Source of the DNA: Chryseobacterium gwangjuense
Lineage (GTDB): Bacteria > Bacteroidota > Bacteroidia > Flavobacteriales > Weeksellaceae
DNA: 64,000 nucleotides
Direction: 5' to 3'
Assembly: GCF_021311115.1 (NCBI RefSeq)
Contig: NZ_JAJTNP010000002.1
Location: 558,001 to 622,000, forward strand
This document shows, piece by piece, positions 51,141 to 60,593 of this stretch. A model generated the notes under the pieces. The model saw only the letters and a program-made list of their open reading frames with translations. It made no database searches and was not told the DNA's origin. The position numbers and the translations under genes were made by a program. Within the stretch, counting starts at the first letter, position 1, and every line of letters begins with the position of its first letter.

Positions 51141-51671
51141 ATGCTAAAGGATTTCAAACCGGTTTTAAGCATTTTACTGCGTTTCATCATCATTTATCTG
51201 GTGTTGCTGTTTGCTTATCAGTTCTATCTGAACAGTTTTAAAGAAACAGGACTTGATCCTTTTTCGCGAATGGTTGCAGAGCAGGTAAGGCTTGTTCAGA
51301 ACAGATGGAATTTTCCGACAATGCTGTATGATGATATAAAAGGAGAGCAGGTTTGGTTTCATGTAAAAGGAAACTACGTGACAAGAATGGTGGAAGGCTG
51401 CAATGCCATTTCGGTGATGATCTTGTTTGTTTCTTTTATTTTTGCCTTCTATAAAGGAATTAAAACTTTCATCTTCGCCATTGCAGGACTGCTAATATTG
51501 TATATCATGAATGTTTTGAGAATTGTGGGATTGAATATTGTTGTGTCAGATTATCCAACTTATGGGAAAATGGTTCATGATTATGCATTTCCTGCAGTTA
51601 TTTATGGGTCAGTGGTTCTCCTTTGGTTGGTTTGGATTAAATGTTTTGCATTAAAAAATGAAAATTCTTAG
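51141..51671 (+). CDS. xrtF: Exosortase F
   Basis: A 176-residue polytopic membrane transpeptidase-like protein. The exosortase catalytic set is seen: Cys87 (RMVEGCNAISVMILF), Arg127 (YIMNVLRIVGLNIVV) and His146 (KMVHDYAFPAVIYG). The small size and sequence fit XrtF, the flavobacterial exosortase. Exosortases cleave and probably anchor proteins that carry a C-terminal sorting signal; for XrtF the substrates are not known. It is followed by, and overlaps by 14 bases, its associated membrane protein. It lacks a visible leader. Confidence 0.9.
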   Translation: MLKDFKPVLSILLRFIIIYLVLLFAYQFYLNSFKETGLDPFSRMVAEQVRLVQNRWNFPTMLYDDIKGEQVWFHVKGNYVTRMVEGCNAISVMILFVSFIFAFYKGIKTFIFAIAGLLILYIMNVLRIVGLNIVVSDYPTYGKMVHDYAFPAVIYGSVVLLWLVWIKCFALKNENS

Positions 51672-52092
51672 TTGGTTTTTGGTAATAGTCGGGATTTTCG
51701 GTCTTATAAGTGTGAGAATGCTTGAAGATAAATTATTCTATGATCCTTTTCTTACTTATTTTCATGAGGCTAATAAAAATATAAGTTTTCCTTCTTTCGA
51801 ATGGTTAAAATTAATTTTCGGACACCTTTTTAGATTTGTTTTAAATCTTTTATTTTCCTGTTTAATTATTCAGTGTTTATTTAAAAATAAAGAATGGACA
51901 GTTCAGGGAGCGATTTTGATTGCCATGATTTTTGCCATCACTTTTCCTATTTATCTGTATTGTATTTATTCTCAGTTTGAAATAGGATACCTTTTTTCTT
52001 TTTATATGAGAAGGTTTGTCATCCAACCTTTGGCTTTACTGTTAATTGTCCCGTTGTTTTATTACAGAAAGCAGATGTTGTTGAAAAACTGA
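51658..52092 (+). CDS. Exosortase F system-associated membrane protein
   Basis: A 144-residue protein with about four hydrophobic helices (including FGHLFRFVLNLLFSCLIIQ and ILIAMIFAITFPIYLYCIYS) and a basic end (YYRKQMLLKN). The position directly after, and overlapping, xrtF marks it as the conserved partner of that system. Its role is unknown; it may help substrate recognition or form a complex. Its stop is immediately adjacent to the convergent stop of the CDF transporter gene. Confidence 0.82.
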   Translation: MKILSWFLVIVGIFGLISVRMLEDKLFYDPFLTYFHEANKNISFPSFEWLKLIFGHLFRFVLNLLFSCLIIQCLFKNKEWTVQGAILIAMIFAITFPIYLYCIYSQFEIGYLFSFYMRRFVIQPLALLLIVPLFYYRKQMLLKN

Positions 52093-53091
52093 TTATTCAG
52101 CGGTGTGTTTTTCGATACTGGTCACATTTTCAGGAGTCCATTGTACTCTTTTTATAAAATCTTTTTCACGGGCAGGGCAGTCTTTGATTTGACAAACAGG
52201 GCAGGAGATTGGCTTGCAATCATCCATATGAAAATTGAATTCAACGCTTCGTTTGGTATTTTGGGCTAAAAGAATAATAACCTTTTCCATTTCGCTATGC
52301 GCTTCACGAAGGCTGTAATACCAAGGGAGTGTAATGTGAGCATCTATATGAAGTGAAGACCCAAATTGCTGGATTTTCATATTGTGAACATCAATCCATT
52401 CTGTTCTTCTGTTTTCTTCCAGTACTTTTATGATCTGATTCAGTAAGTCGGGATCTTGTTCATCCATAATTCCGCTTAAAGATTTACGGACAATTTTGTA
52501 GCCGACAAAAATGATATAAGCTCCAAAAATCAAAGCTACGACCGAATCTAACCAGTAAAGTTTAGTAAAATAAACAACGATTAAGCTGACTACAACTCCA
52601 AGAGTCGTAATGGTATCAGATTGTAAATGTTTTCCTGAAGAGATGAGAACTAAAGAATTTTCATGCTCTCCTTTTTTTATAGAGATATACCCTAATAAAT
52701 AATTGATAACTGCTGTTGCGGCAATGATGAAAATTCCCCAATCAAGTTTATTTAAAACCTTTCCTACAATTAAACTGTTGACTCCTTCATAGATAATCAT
52801 AACTCCTGCAATGGCAATCAAAGCACCCTCAATTCCGGAGGTTACAAATTCTACTTTTCCGTGTCCGTAAGGATGGTCTTCATCTTTAGGTTTTGCGGCT
52901 AAATATAAAGAATAGAGTCCCATAAAAGCGCTGATGACATTTACAATACTTTCCATGGCATCAGAAAATACGGCATCGGAACTCGTAAGTTTCCACGCAA
53001 TGATTTTTCCAATGAAAAGAATAATCCCAAAAACGGCGATGAGTTTTTGAAAGCCTATTTTATCTTTATTTGTAGTTTTCTGAACGTTCAT
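52093..53091 (-). CDS. Cation diffusion facilitator family transporter
   Basis: A 332-residue CDF transporter: six membrane helices in the first 215 residues, with the metal site in TM2 (FSDAMESIVNV) and TM5 (SSGKHLQSDTITTLGVVV), then a cytoplasmic ferredoxin-like domain (HIDAHITLPW). The C-terminus adds a Cys-rich segment (SCPVCQIKDCPAREKD), likely an extra metal-binding loop. CDFs export Zn, Co, Fe or Mn in exchange for protons. The metal cannot be fixed from sequence; the unusual SDAMES (not SDALHx) suggests non-zinc or atypical preference. Confidence 0.9.
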   Translation of the reverse strand: MNVQKTTNKDKIGFQKLIAVFGIILFIGKIIAWKLTSSDAVFSDAMESIVNVISAFMGLYSLYLAAKPKDEDHPYGHGKVEFVTSGIEGALIAIAGVMIIYEGVNSLIVGKVLNKLDWGIFIIAATAVINYLLGYISIKKGEHENSLVLISSGKHLQSDTITTLGVVVSLIVVYFTKLYWLDSVVALIFGAYIIFVGYKIVRKSLSGIMDEQDPDLLNQIIKVLEENRRTEWIDVHNMKIQQFGSSLHIDAHITLPWYYSLREAHSEMEKVIILLAQNTKRSVEFNFHMDDCKPISCPVCQIKDCPAREKDFIKRVQWTPENVTSIEKHTAE

Positions 53092-53103
53092 AGGTTTGAT
53101 AAA

Positions 53104-53133
53104 AAAAAGAATCTCAATTTTGAGACTCTTTTT
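53104..53133 (-). terminator. Terminator of asd
   Basis: AAAAAGAATCTCA (53104-53116) and TGAGACTCTTTTT (53121-53133) pair with one mismatch. On the minus strand it is followed by T-rich sequence; it lies 13 bases past the asd stop. Confidence 0.8.
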
Positions 53134-53145
53134 ATGTTTGTTAGT

Positions 53146-54138
53146 TTATACTAAGTTGTTTGCTACAAGGTATTCTGCGATTTGTACTGCGTTGGTAGCA
53201 GCTCCTTTTCGCAGGTTGTCTGCCACAATCCAGAGATTCAGTGTCTTAGGCTGTGATAGATCCCGTCTTATCCTCCCGACGAAAACGTCGTCTTTTCCTT
53301 CTGAATACAGAGGCATCGGATATTCGTTGTTCTTTACGTTATCCATTACCACAACTCCTGGAGTTTCGGATAAGATTTTTCTTACTTCATCAAGATCGAA
53401 TTCGTTTTCAAACTCGATGTTTACACTTTCAGAGTGTCCTCCTTGTACGGGAACTCTTACGGCTGTTGCTGTTAAATTAAAGGTGTCGTCCCCTAAAATT
53501 TTCTTAGGTTCTTTCATTAATTTAATCTCTTCTTTAGTGTAATCGTCATCCGAAAATACATCACAATGCGGAAGTGCATTTTTGAAAATCTGGTAAGGAT
53601 ATACTTTTGCAATAGAATCGTCTCCGTTGATTTCTCCGTTTAATTGATCAACGGCAGCTTTACCTGTTCCTGTTACAGATTGGTAAGTCGAAACAATTAC
53701 TCTTTTTAAATCATATTTTTTGTTCAAAGGTCCTAGAACCATTACTAATTGAATAGTAGAACAATTTGGGTTTGCAATAATTTTATCTTCTTTAGTCAAT
53801 ACATTGGCATTGATTTCAGGAACGACTAATTTTTTATCAGGATCCATTCTCCAAGCAGAAGAATTGTCGATAACGGTTGTTCCTGCTTCTGCGAAAAGCG
53901 GTGCGAATTCAAGAGAAGTATCACCACCAGCAGAGAAAATTGCAATCTCCGGTTTGGCAGCTATAGCGTCTTTCATGCTTACAATCGTAAATTCTTCCTG
54001 TTTATACTTCACCTTCTTACCTACAGATTTTTCGGATGCTACCGGAATTAGTTCGGTGATAGGGAAGTTTCTCTCCTCGAGAACTTTAAGCATAACTTGT
54101 CCAACCATTCCTGTTGAACCTACTACAGCTACTTTCAT
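53146..54138 (-). CDS. asd: Aspartate-semialdehyde dehydrogenase
   Basis: A 330-residue NADP enzyme reducing aspartyl phosphate to the semialdehyde, the branch point to lysine/diaminopimelate, threonine and methionine. The Rossmann start VAVVGSTGMVGQVML, catalytic Cys126 (IANPNCSTIQLVM) and His235 (VPVQGGHSESVNIEF) are intact. Full length. It is a single gene on the minus strand with its own terminator; no other lysine pathway genes are in the window. Confidence 0.97.
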   Translation of the reverse strand: MKVAVVGSTGMVGQVMLKVLEERNFPITELIPVASEKSVGKKVKYKQEEFTIVSMKDAIAAKPEIAIFSAGGDTSLEFAPLFAEAGTTVIDNSSAWRMDPDKKLVVPEINANVLTKEDKIIANPNCSTIQLVMVLGPLNKKYDLKRVIVSTYQSVTGTGKAAVDQLNGEINGDDSIAKVYPYQIFKNALPHCDVFSDDDYTKEEIKLMKEPKKILGDDTFNLTATAVRVPVQGGHSESVNIEFENEFDLDEVRKILSETPGVVVMDNVKNNEYPMPLYSEGKDDVFVGRIRRDLSQPKTLNLWIVADNLRKGAATNAVQIAEYLVANNLV

Positions 54139-54171
54139 TGATTTAATTAATAATTATTTAAGTTAATATAT

Positions 54172-54603
54172 TTATGCCCCGAAGACTCTTGTCCAAGGGA
54201 ACGCGAATGCAAATAAGCCCACCGCGATCAATCCCATGATGACAACTCCTAAAGAAATTGTATCGTTAGATTTTACTTTTTTATTGACGATCGTCATTAA
54301 AACAGCAGCGATTAACATTGAAAATGGATGTTCTACATACTGGAATCTTAAAGCCGCATTTTTCATTACTTCCCCCATATTAAGTCCTTTTGTAAAATTA
54401 GTAACCAACATAATGATTCCCAATAAAAACTGAACGTGGAAGAAAATCATGGTGAAAAGTGTTGTTTTCTTTAAAAACTTGTTCACTTTTCCACTGAACC
54501 CGAACATAGTCGCTAAAAGTGCAATAACAAATAATGCTACCAAAAGCAATTCTAAGTACCCAAATCCTTTGTGGGCATTAAGCAAAATGTTGTAAAAATC
54601 CAT
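54172..54603 (-). CDS. Four-helix membrane protein, cytochrome b-like
   Basis: A 143-residue protein with four hydrophobic helices (about 17-35, 47-68, 92-107 and 117-137). His residues at about 11, 56 (FFHVQFLLG) and 92 (VEHPFSMLIAA) are placed near the membrane and could bind haem; homologues in flavobacteria carry the label cytochrome B, which I treat as tentative. A TATATTTG box on the same strand (54632-54639) lies about 28 nt upstream. Asd follows on the same strand after 33 bases. Confidence 0.7.
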   Translation of the reverse strand: MDFYNILLNAHKGFGYLELLLVALFVIALLATMFGFSGKVNKFLKKTTLFTMIFFHVQFLLGIIMLVTNFTKGLNMGEVMKNAALRFQYVEHPFSMLIAAVLMTIVNKKVKSNDTISLGVVIMGLIAVGLFAFAFPWTRVFGA

Positions 54604-54631
54604 ATTTTGTTTTTTCTGTTTTTTCCGAATA

Positions 54632-54639
54632 CAAATATA
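54632..54639 (-). promoter_or_regulatory. Minus-7 box of the four-helix protein gene
   Basis: On the minus strand this reads TATATTTG. It lies directly after the terminator of the TonB receptor gene. Confidence 0.5.
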
Positions 54640-54643
54640 ACAA

Positions 54644-54668
54644 AAATCCCAGCGATAAGCTGGGATTT
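54644..54668 (-). terminator. Terminator of the TonB receptor gene
   Basis: AAATCCCAGC (54644-54653) and GCTGGGATTT (54659-54668) around GATAA. On the minus strand it is followed by TTGTT. Confidence 0.9.
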
Positions 54669-54692
54669 AGTATTTTAAAATCTAAGATTGTC

Positions 54693-57275
54693 TTAGAAGT
54701 TGAATGATAATGTTGTAGACCATGTTCTTCCGAATCCGAAGTATACTCTGTTTGCATCAGCAATACCTTTGTACATATAACCAAGCTCTTCATATGTTTT
54801 CTTGGCAGTATTGTTTGAGCCGTCAGCTAATTTAGCCGGTGCATCTGTTGATTTAATGTTTGTTGCACCATCCTGGATATAAGTTGTATCGAACAAGTTA
54901 TAAACATTCGCACCAATTGTAAAGTACTGATTTTGATTTCTCAATCTGATTTTGTAAGAAGCACCTACATTGAATAAGCTAAAATTAGGTAATTCTAGAG
55001 CAGTGTTACCTGGCTTAAGGAAATCTGCAACATTCAATGTTGAGTAGATATTTCCGGTATATTGCCAAGTTCCGTAAATCTTAAGATCGCTTACAGGGCT
55101 GATTGTTGTTCCCAATGAAGCTGTAGTTTGAGGAATACTGTTGTTACTGCTACCTCCCACTTTTACTTTGTCTAAGTATAAGACTGAAGTGTTGTTTCCA
55201 TTAATGGCAACCGGAGTGTTGTCGTCTAGGAAGTTAGATCCTGTTGCATTTCCTTTGTATTGGTAATCTCCCCAAGAGAACATTCCATTGAATTCTACAT
55301 ATTTATTTAATCTGTAGTTCGCTTCAACTTCTACACCTTGGTGAAGCTGAGTGATTCCGCTAATTTCAGAGTAACCTGTATTTCCGTTGCCATCAATATT
55401 AGCGATGCTACCTCTTCTGTAGAATCTGTCTTTCCATTCAGTTCTGTAAAGGTTAACTTTTGCATTGAAGTTAGCAGTTTTAAATCCGTATCCTAATTCT
55501 ACTGAGAAAATTTTCTCATTTGTTAAATTTGGATTTACCACCTGCTGATTACTAGGGTATACAGCACTCATCATTGGTTGCTTGCTATAATAACCAACAT
55601 TTGCAAAAACGTTGTTGTTATCATTTATATTATAGTTTGCTCCCCCTTTAACGTTATAACCGAAAAGGTTTTTAAAGCCTGTTTTTCTGTCAATAACTTG
55701 TCCTTGTTGTTTTGTTCCCGGCTTGATAAAGTCATCGATTCTCTGATATCCTTGGTTAGAAATTGAACCTTGTAAGAAAGCAGATAATTTATCATTAGAA
55801 TATTCTACTTGTCCGAAACCACTGTACCATAATACTTCACCATCATTACTGAAAGAAGCTCTGTCTTCCATTGGAGCATTTGACCCTCCAAAAGGATTCC
55901 ATGTTAGTTTTTTATAGTCGTATACATTACGAAGAATGTTTCCGGTAGGTAGATTTTTGTTGGCAGCATCTGTATATCCTTTTGCTCCATATAAATCAGA
56001 AAGAACTTGGTAGTGGTATCCATAGTAATATCTATCGTCGGTACCAACAGAGAAGTTCCAGTTGTCATTGATTTTGTGCTGGAAGTTCATCAAAATACCA
56101 TACCAGTTATGAGAGTTCACACTTGAAGTACGAACCAAAGTGTTTCCTGCAACGTTTGCTGTAGGATTTACTGCTGCGTTTGCTGCAAAAATGGCATCAT
56201 AATTATAGTGCCCTTCGTTGTCGTAGAAAGAAGACATTCCTTTTCCTCCAACAGCACCAAGGTTTCTAGCTCCACCACCACGTCCGTTAGACATATAGGC
56301 TACCGTACTTAATGTAGATTTATCACTGATAGTCCAATCCCAGTTCATCATTATTACTGGTTTAGCATAATAGTTCATTGCATTAGCAATCGCAACTCTT
56401 CTTCCATTTTCGTCAGTACGGTATCCAAAGTCAGAATTGTATTGTCTGTATGGTGTTCCGTCATGATCAGGATTATACTTTATGAAATTGCTGATTGTTG
56501 GTGCAAAAGATCTCTGATCATGCCATTGTGGAGAAGACGTGATCATGAACTGTAGATTATGTTTTTTGCTTGGCTGGTAACCTAATGCAAAGAAATAAGT
56601 ATATGATTCGTAATCAGTATTTTCAATATATGTACCTCCTGCTTGTCTTGCTAATAAGAATGAAGAAGACCATCCGTTTTGAGATTTACCAGTATTGTAA
56701 GCAAATGATGTTTTTAAATAATCATTATTTCCAATACCCAATCTTACAACACCTCCTTGTTTCATGTCTGCAGACTTGGTAATAAAGTTCATTGTTCCTC
56801 CAACTGAAGCGATTGCCAATTTAGAAGAACCTAGTCCTCTTTGTACCTGCATGAAGCTTGTCACATCTGATAAACCAGTCCAGTTAGACATGTATACAGT
56901 ACCTCCTTCCATGTCATTAACAGGCATACCGTTTACCATTACGGCAACGTTCTTACTCTCGAAACCACGAATTGAAATTTGAGAGTCTCCAAAACCACCA
57001 CCACCTTTTGTAGCATATACAGATGGAGTTGTGTTAAGTAATTCAACAAGCTCCTGATTTCCTTGTCTTTCAAGAATCTGTGCAGCTTTAATTGTAGACA
57101 CTGCTACAGGCGTTTTTCTATCTTTAGCGATATCAGTAACACCTCTTAGAATTACCTCTTCAATGTCTTTAGACCTTGTGTTTTTAACAGTGTCTTGAGT
57201 CTGTTGAGCGTAATAAATACTAGCTGTTGATAATGTAATTACCGCAGTTAGCATTGATTTGTTGATTAATTTCAT
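54693..57275 (-). CDS. TonB-dependent receptor
   Basis: An 860-residue outer-membrane transporter: signal peptide (1-23), a TonB-box-like start (DIEEVILRG), plug (about 50-170; ISIRGFESKNVAVMVNGMPV, then RGLGSSKLAIASVGGTMNFI) and a 22-stranded barrel ending TLSFNF. It lacks the CarboxypepD_reg extension of SusC types, and has no SusD-like partner. The ligand is not evident; no siderophore or metal genes flank it. It is a single gene with its own terminator and a 212-base upstream region in which I see no clear minus-7 box. Confidence 0.9.
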   Translation of the reverse strand: MKLINKSMLTAVITLSTASIYYAQQTQDTVKNTRSKDIEEVILRGVTDIAKDRKTPVAVSTIKAAQILERQGNQELVELLNTTPSVYATKGGGGFGDSQISIRGFESKNVAVMVNGMPVNDMEGGTVYMSNWTGLSDVTSFMQVQRGLGSSKLAIASVGGTMNFITKSADMKQGGVVRLGIGNNDYLKTSFAYNTGKSQNGWSSSFLLARQAGGTYIENTDYESYTYFFALGYQPSKKHNLQFMITSSPQWHDQRSFAPTISNFIKYNPDHDGTPYRQYNSDFGYRTDENGRRVAIANAMNYYAKPVIMMNWDWTISDKSTLSTVAYMSNGRGGGARNLGAVGGKGMSSFYDNEGHYNYDAIFAANAAVNPTANVAGNTLVRTSSVNSHNWYGILMNFQHKINDNWNFSVGTDDRYYYGYHYQVLSDLYGAKGYTDAANKNLPTGNILRNVYDYKKLTWNPFGGSNAPMEDRASFSNDGEVLWYSGFGQVEYSNDKLSAFLQGSISNQGYQRIDDFIKPGTKQQGQVIDRKTGFKNLFGYNVKGGANYNINDNNNVFANVGYYSKQPMMSAVYPSNQQVVNPNLTNEKIFSVELGYGFKTANFNAKVNLYRTEWKDRFYRRGSIANIDGNGNTGYSEISGITQLHQGVEVEANYRLNKYVEFNGMFSWGDYQYKGNATGSNFLDDNTPVAINGNNTSVLYLDKVKVGGSSNNSIPQTTASLGTTISPVSDLKIYGTWQYTGNIYSTLNVADFLKPGNTALELPNFSLFNVGASYKIRLRNQNQYFTIGANVYNLFDTTYIQDGATNIKSTDAPAKLADGSNNTAKKTYEELGYMYKGIADANRVYFGFGRTWSTTLSFNF

Positions 57276-57487
57276 AATCGTTAGTATAGTTAGATTTAAA
57301 TTTTATGCAAAATTCGGGAATTATTTTTTAACTATTATTAACTAACTATTAATTTTTATTCAATCTTAATAACGTTTATTCTATTGATAATCAATTATTT
57401 ATGTTTTATGCTATGCATGGTATGAAAAAAATCATATTGTTTAATTGATAATAAACGGGTTTTCTTTTTGATAAAAATGCAATGATT

Positions 57488-58348
57488 TTATAGCGTTGCT
57501 TTTAAACTTAAATCAATGTTTTCGGCGGAATGCGTTAAGGCTCCGGCTGAAATAAATGTAACTCCTGTAGCTGCAATTTCTTTTAATTGTTCGCGTGTAA
57601 TTCCTCCTGACGCTTCAGATTCGCAAGATCCATTGATCAGCTTTACGGCTTGCTTCATGGTAGGTACATCCATATTATCAAGCATGATTCTATCGACTTT
57701 TGCATTGATCGCCTCCTGAACTTCTGCAAGGTTTCTGGTTTCTACCTCTATTTTTAACTTCTTTTTATTCTTTTTAATATAATCCTTAGCCATTTTTACA
57801 GCATTCGTAATACTGCCATTATAATCAATGTGATTATCTTTTAGCATAATCATATCATAAAGACCATATCTGTGGTTGGTTCCTCCTCCGATAGCAACTG
57901 CCCATTTTTCACAAACCCTGAAGTTGGGAGTGGTTTTTCTTGTGTCTAAGAGTTTAGTTTTAGTTCCCACCAATCTGGAATCCCAATCGTGAGTAAGGGT
58001 TGCAATGCCACTCATTCTTTGCATACAGTTTAAAACCAATCTTTCTGTGGAAAGGATAGATCTTGCACTTCCGGTTACGATAAAAGCAACATCTCCAACT
58101 TTTACAGCGTCACCATCTTTTACAAAGGTTTCCACTTTTAAGTTTTTGTCGAAAGTTTTAAAAATAATTTCCGCCAATTCAACTCCGGCAAGAATACAGT
58201 CTTGTTTTACCAAAAGTTTAGCTTTTTGTTCCAGGTCTTTCGGAATGGTGGAAAGAGTAGAGTGGTCTCCATCTTGAATGTCTTCTTCTAAAGCATTTTT
58301 GATGAATTGTTTTAAAACTTTATCTGTAACGTATGCAGGTCTTTTCAT
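57488..58348 (-). CDS. nadC: Nicotinate-nucleotide diphosphorylase (carboxylating)
   Basis: A 286-residue QPRTase making nicotinate mononucleotide from quinolinate and PRPP. Motifs: LNCMQRMSGIATLT, LLDTRKTTPNFRVCEKWAV, GGGTNHRYGLYDMIMLKDNH, VEVETRNLAEVQEA, IMLDNM and SGGITREQL-type closing. It follows nadB by 11 bases on the same strand, completing the de novo NAD route from aspartate; nadA is not in the window. No clear terminator is seen after it. Confidence 0.97.
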   Translation of the reverse strand: MKRPAYVTDKVLKQFIKNALEEDIQDGDHSTLSTIPKDLEQKAKLLVKQDCILAGVELAEIIFKTFDKNLKVETFVKDGDAVKVGDVAFIVTGSARSILSTERLVLNCMQRMSGIATLTHDWDSRLVGTKTKLLDTRKTTPNFRVCEKWAVAIGGGTNHRYGLYDMIMLKDNHIDYNGSITNAVKMAKDYIKKNKKKLKIEVETRNLAEVQEAINAKVDRIMLDNMDVPTMKQAVKLINGSCESEASGGITREQLKEIAATGVTFISAGALTHSAENIDLSLKATL

Positions 58349-58359
58349 TGGGTATGCTT

Positions 58360-59931
58360 TTAAGCTAAATCTTTATTATAAAATGCTCCTTTATTTTCCG
58401 TCATTTCCATAGATTGAGTAATGATGAGGTGAGCAACGGTTGTTAAATTTCTTAATTCCGATAATTGCGGTGAAAGAATAGAGTAGTGGTAGATTTCATC
58501 GACTGCTGCGGCGATTTCCTGATGCTTTTGCAAAGCCATGTTTAAACGGCGATTGCTTCTTACAATTCCTACAAGATCACTCATCATTTCCTGAAGTTGT
58601 TTTCTCAAATAGGAAATAATGACCATTTCATCCATAATTTTCATCCCTTCTTCATCCCATTCCGGTACGGCTTTTAGATCATCAAAGTTAAAATTATTTT
58701 CATGTAATAATTCAACGGTCTTCATTGCTGCGCTGTGTCCGAAAACCAAACCTTCTAATAAAGAGTTCGATGCCAGTCTGTTCGCACCGTGAAGTCCTGA
58801 ATTGGTGCATTCTCCAACGGCAAAAAGATTTCGGATTGAAGATTGTCCGTCTCTGTCGATCTCAATTCCTCCCATGAGATAATGACAAGCCGGAACAACG
58901 GGGATCAATTGAGTAAAAGGATCAATTCCTTCGTCTTTACATTTTTTATAAATATTAGGGAAATGTTCTAAGAATTTTTCATGATTCATTTCTTTGCAAT
59001 CCAATCCTACATATTCGTCTCCCGTAATTTTCATTTCGGCATCAATAGCTCTTGCAACAATGTCTCTTGAAGCTAATTCTTCACGCTCATCATATTTGTG
59101 CATAAATTTTTCACCTCTTTTTGTTCTTAATTTTGCTCCGTCTCCACGTACAGCTTCAGAAATTAAAAATAACATTCCGTCCATTTTGCTGTATAGGGCA
59201 GTTGGATGAAACTGATAGTATTGCATATTGGAAACTTTTCCTTTTGCTCTTGCCACAAAAGCAATGCCGTCTCCGGTTGCGATGGTCGGATTAGTAGTGT
59301 TTTTATAAACGTGTCCCGCTCCTCCCGTTGCAACTAATGTTATTTTTGAAGTGATTTTTTTAATCTGTTTAGAGTTCTCATCCAGAATATAAGCTCCATA
59401 ACAATGAATGTCTCCTTCGTTCAATTCTTTTCCGGGAACGTGGTGCTGAGTAATAATATCGATGACATAATGATGATCAAGGATTTCTATATTTTCACTT
59501 TTATTGGCGGTTTCCAAAAGAGCTCTTTCGATCTCAAAGCCGGTGATATCTTTATGATGTACAATTCGGTTTTCAGTATGACCTCCTTCTCTTCCCAGTG
59601 CAAACTTTCCGTTTTTCATATCGAAGTTGGCACCCCATTCTACAATTTCATTGAACCTTTTTGGGGCTTCGGTAACTACCATTTCTACGACATCGCGTTT
59701 GTTTTCGCCATCTCCTGCCCGCATCGTATCTTCAATATGTTTTTCAAAATTATCTTTTTGAAAATCTGTGACTACAGCAAGACCTCCCTGAGCATATTTG
59801 GTATTGCTTTCATCTTCGTCAGATTTTGTTACGATAATTATTTTGGTGTCAGGAAATTGCTCAGAAACCTTGATGGCATACGAAAGTCCCGAAATACCGG
59901 AACCAATTACTAATACATCCGCTTTTATCAT
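58360..59931 (-). CDS. nadB: L-aspartate oxidase
   Basis: A 523-residue flavoenzyme oxidising L-aspartate to iminoaspartate, the first step of NAD synthesis. The FAD-binding start VLVIGSGISGLSYAIKV and the family motifs SNTKYAQGGLAVV, GREGGHTENRIVHHKDITG, FHPTALY, CHYLMGGIEID and GECTNSGLHGANRLASNSLL are intact. A C-terminal helical domain is present. It lies 31 bases after the nitroreductase gene and 11 before nadC. Confidence 0.97.
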   Translation of the reverse strand: MIKADVLVIGSGISGLSYAIKVSEQFPDTKIIIVTKSDEDESNTKYAQGGLAVVTDFQKDNFEKHIEDTMRAGDGENKRDVVEMVVTEAPKRFNEIVEWGANFDMKNGKFALGREGGHTENRIVHHKDITGFEIERALLETANKSENIEILDHHYVIDIITQHHVPGKELNEGDIHCYGAYILDENSKQIKKITSKITLVATGGAGHVYKNTTNPTIATGDGIAFVARAKGKVSNMQYYQFHPTALYSKMDGMLFLISEAVRGDGAKLRTKRGEKFMHKYDEREELASRDIVARAIDAEMKITGDEYVGLDCKEMNHEKFLEHFPNIYKKCKDEGIDPFTQLIPVVPACHYLMGGIEIDRDGQSSIRNLFAVGECTNSGLHGANRLASNSLLEGLVFGHSAAMKTVELLHENNFNFDDLKAVPEWDEEGMKIMDEMVIISYLRKQLQEMMSDLVGIVRSNRRLNMALQKHQEIAAAVDEIYHYSILSPQLSELRNLTTVAHLIITQSMEMTENKGAFYNKDLA

Positions 59932-59962
59932 TATGCTTACTTTAGGTACACTGTCTAAATAA

Positions 59963-60589
59963 TTAAATAAATTTAAACAATTTTTCGTTTGGTTTTCTTA
60001 CTTTTTTCATGTGTTGGAAGTAGTCTTCTTCCGAGCGGTAGCCTAAAGCGAGGGTAACGGTTACTTTTTCGGATTCAGGATTTACTTCAAGAATTTCTTC
60101 TATGAGATCCTGGCGAAAACCTTCCATGGGGCAGGTGTCTATATTTTCAATCGCCGCGGCATACATTAAGTTTGCCAGAACAATATAAGACTGTTTTTCT
60201 GCCCAATTGAAAATTTCATCTTGCGTTTTTTGATTAATATGTTGGTTGATGCTGGTTCTGAAAAGGTCCAATTTTTCCAAAGGTGTTTCTCGTACTTCGG
60301 AAATATGCCTGAAATATCCATTGATATAACTATCATCAACTGTTTTTTTTGAAATAATTACAATTAAATGAGAGCAGGTGGAGATTTGAGAAGGGTTGTA
60401 AAATGCGGGAATCAGCTTTTGCTTCATTTCTTCACTTTCCACCACCAGAATTTTATAAGGCTGAAGACCAAGAGAGCTTGCCGATAATTTTCCCGATTCA
60501 AGAATATTGTGTAATGTTTCTTGGGGTATAATTTCGGAGTTAAATTTTTTTACAGAATACCTTCTGCTTAAAGCCTCTAAATAATTCAT
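59963..60589 (-). CDS. Nitroreductase-family NAD(P)H-dependent oxidoreductase
   Basis: A 208-residue FMN oxidoreductase: start LSRRYSVKKFNSEIIPQE, SASSLGLQPYKILVVES (FMN-binding), the conserved MYAAAIENIDTCPMEGF and the C-terminal ALGYRSEED. This is the NfsB/YdgI-type branch. Substrates of such enzymes are mostly unknown; they reduce nitro compounds, quinones or other acceptors with NAD(P)H. It is the first gene of the unit with nadB and nadC, so a link to NAD metabolism is possible. A TAAATTTG box (60594-60601) ends four bases before the ATG. Confidence 0.9.
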   Translation of the reverse strand: MNYLEALSRRYSVKKFNSEIIPQETLHNILESGKLSASSLGLQPYKILVVESEEMKQKLIPAFYNPSQISTCSHLIVIISKKTVDDSYINGYFRHISEVRETPLEKLDLFRTSINQHINQKTQDEIFNWAEKQSYIVLANLMYAAAIENIDTCPMEGFRQDLIEEILEVNPESEKVTVTLALGYRSEEDYFQHMKKVRKPNEKLFKFI

Positions 60590-60593
60590 CTTA

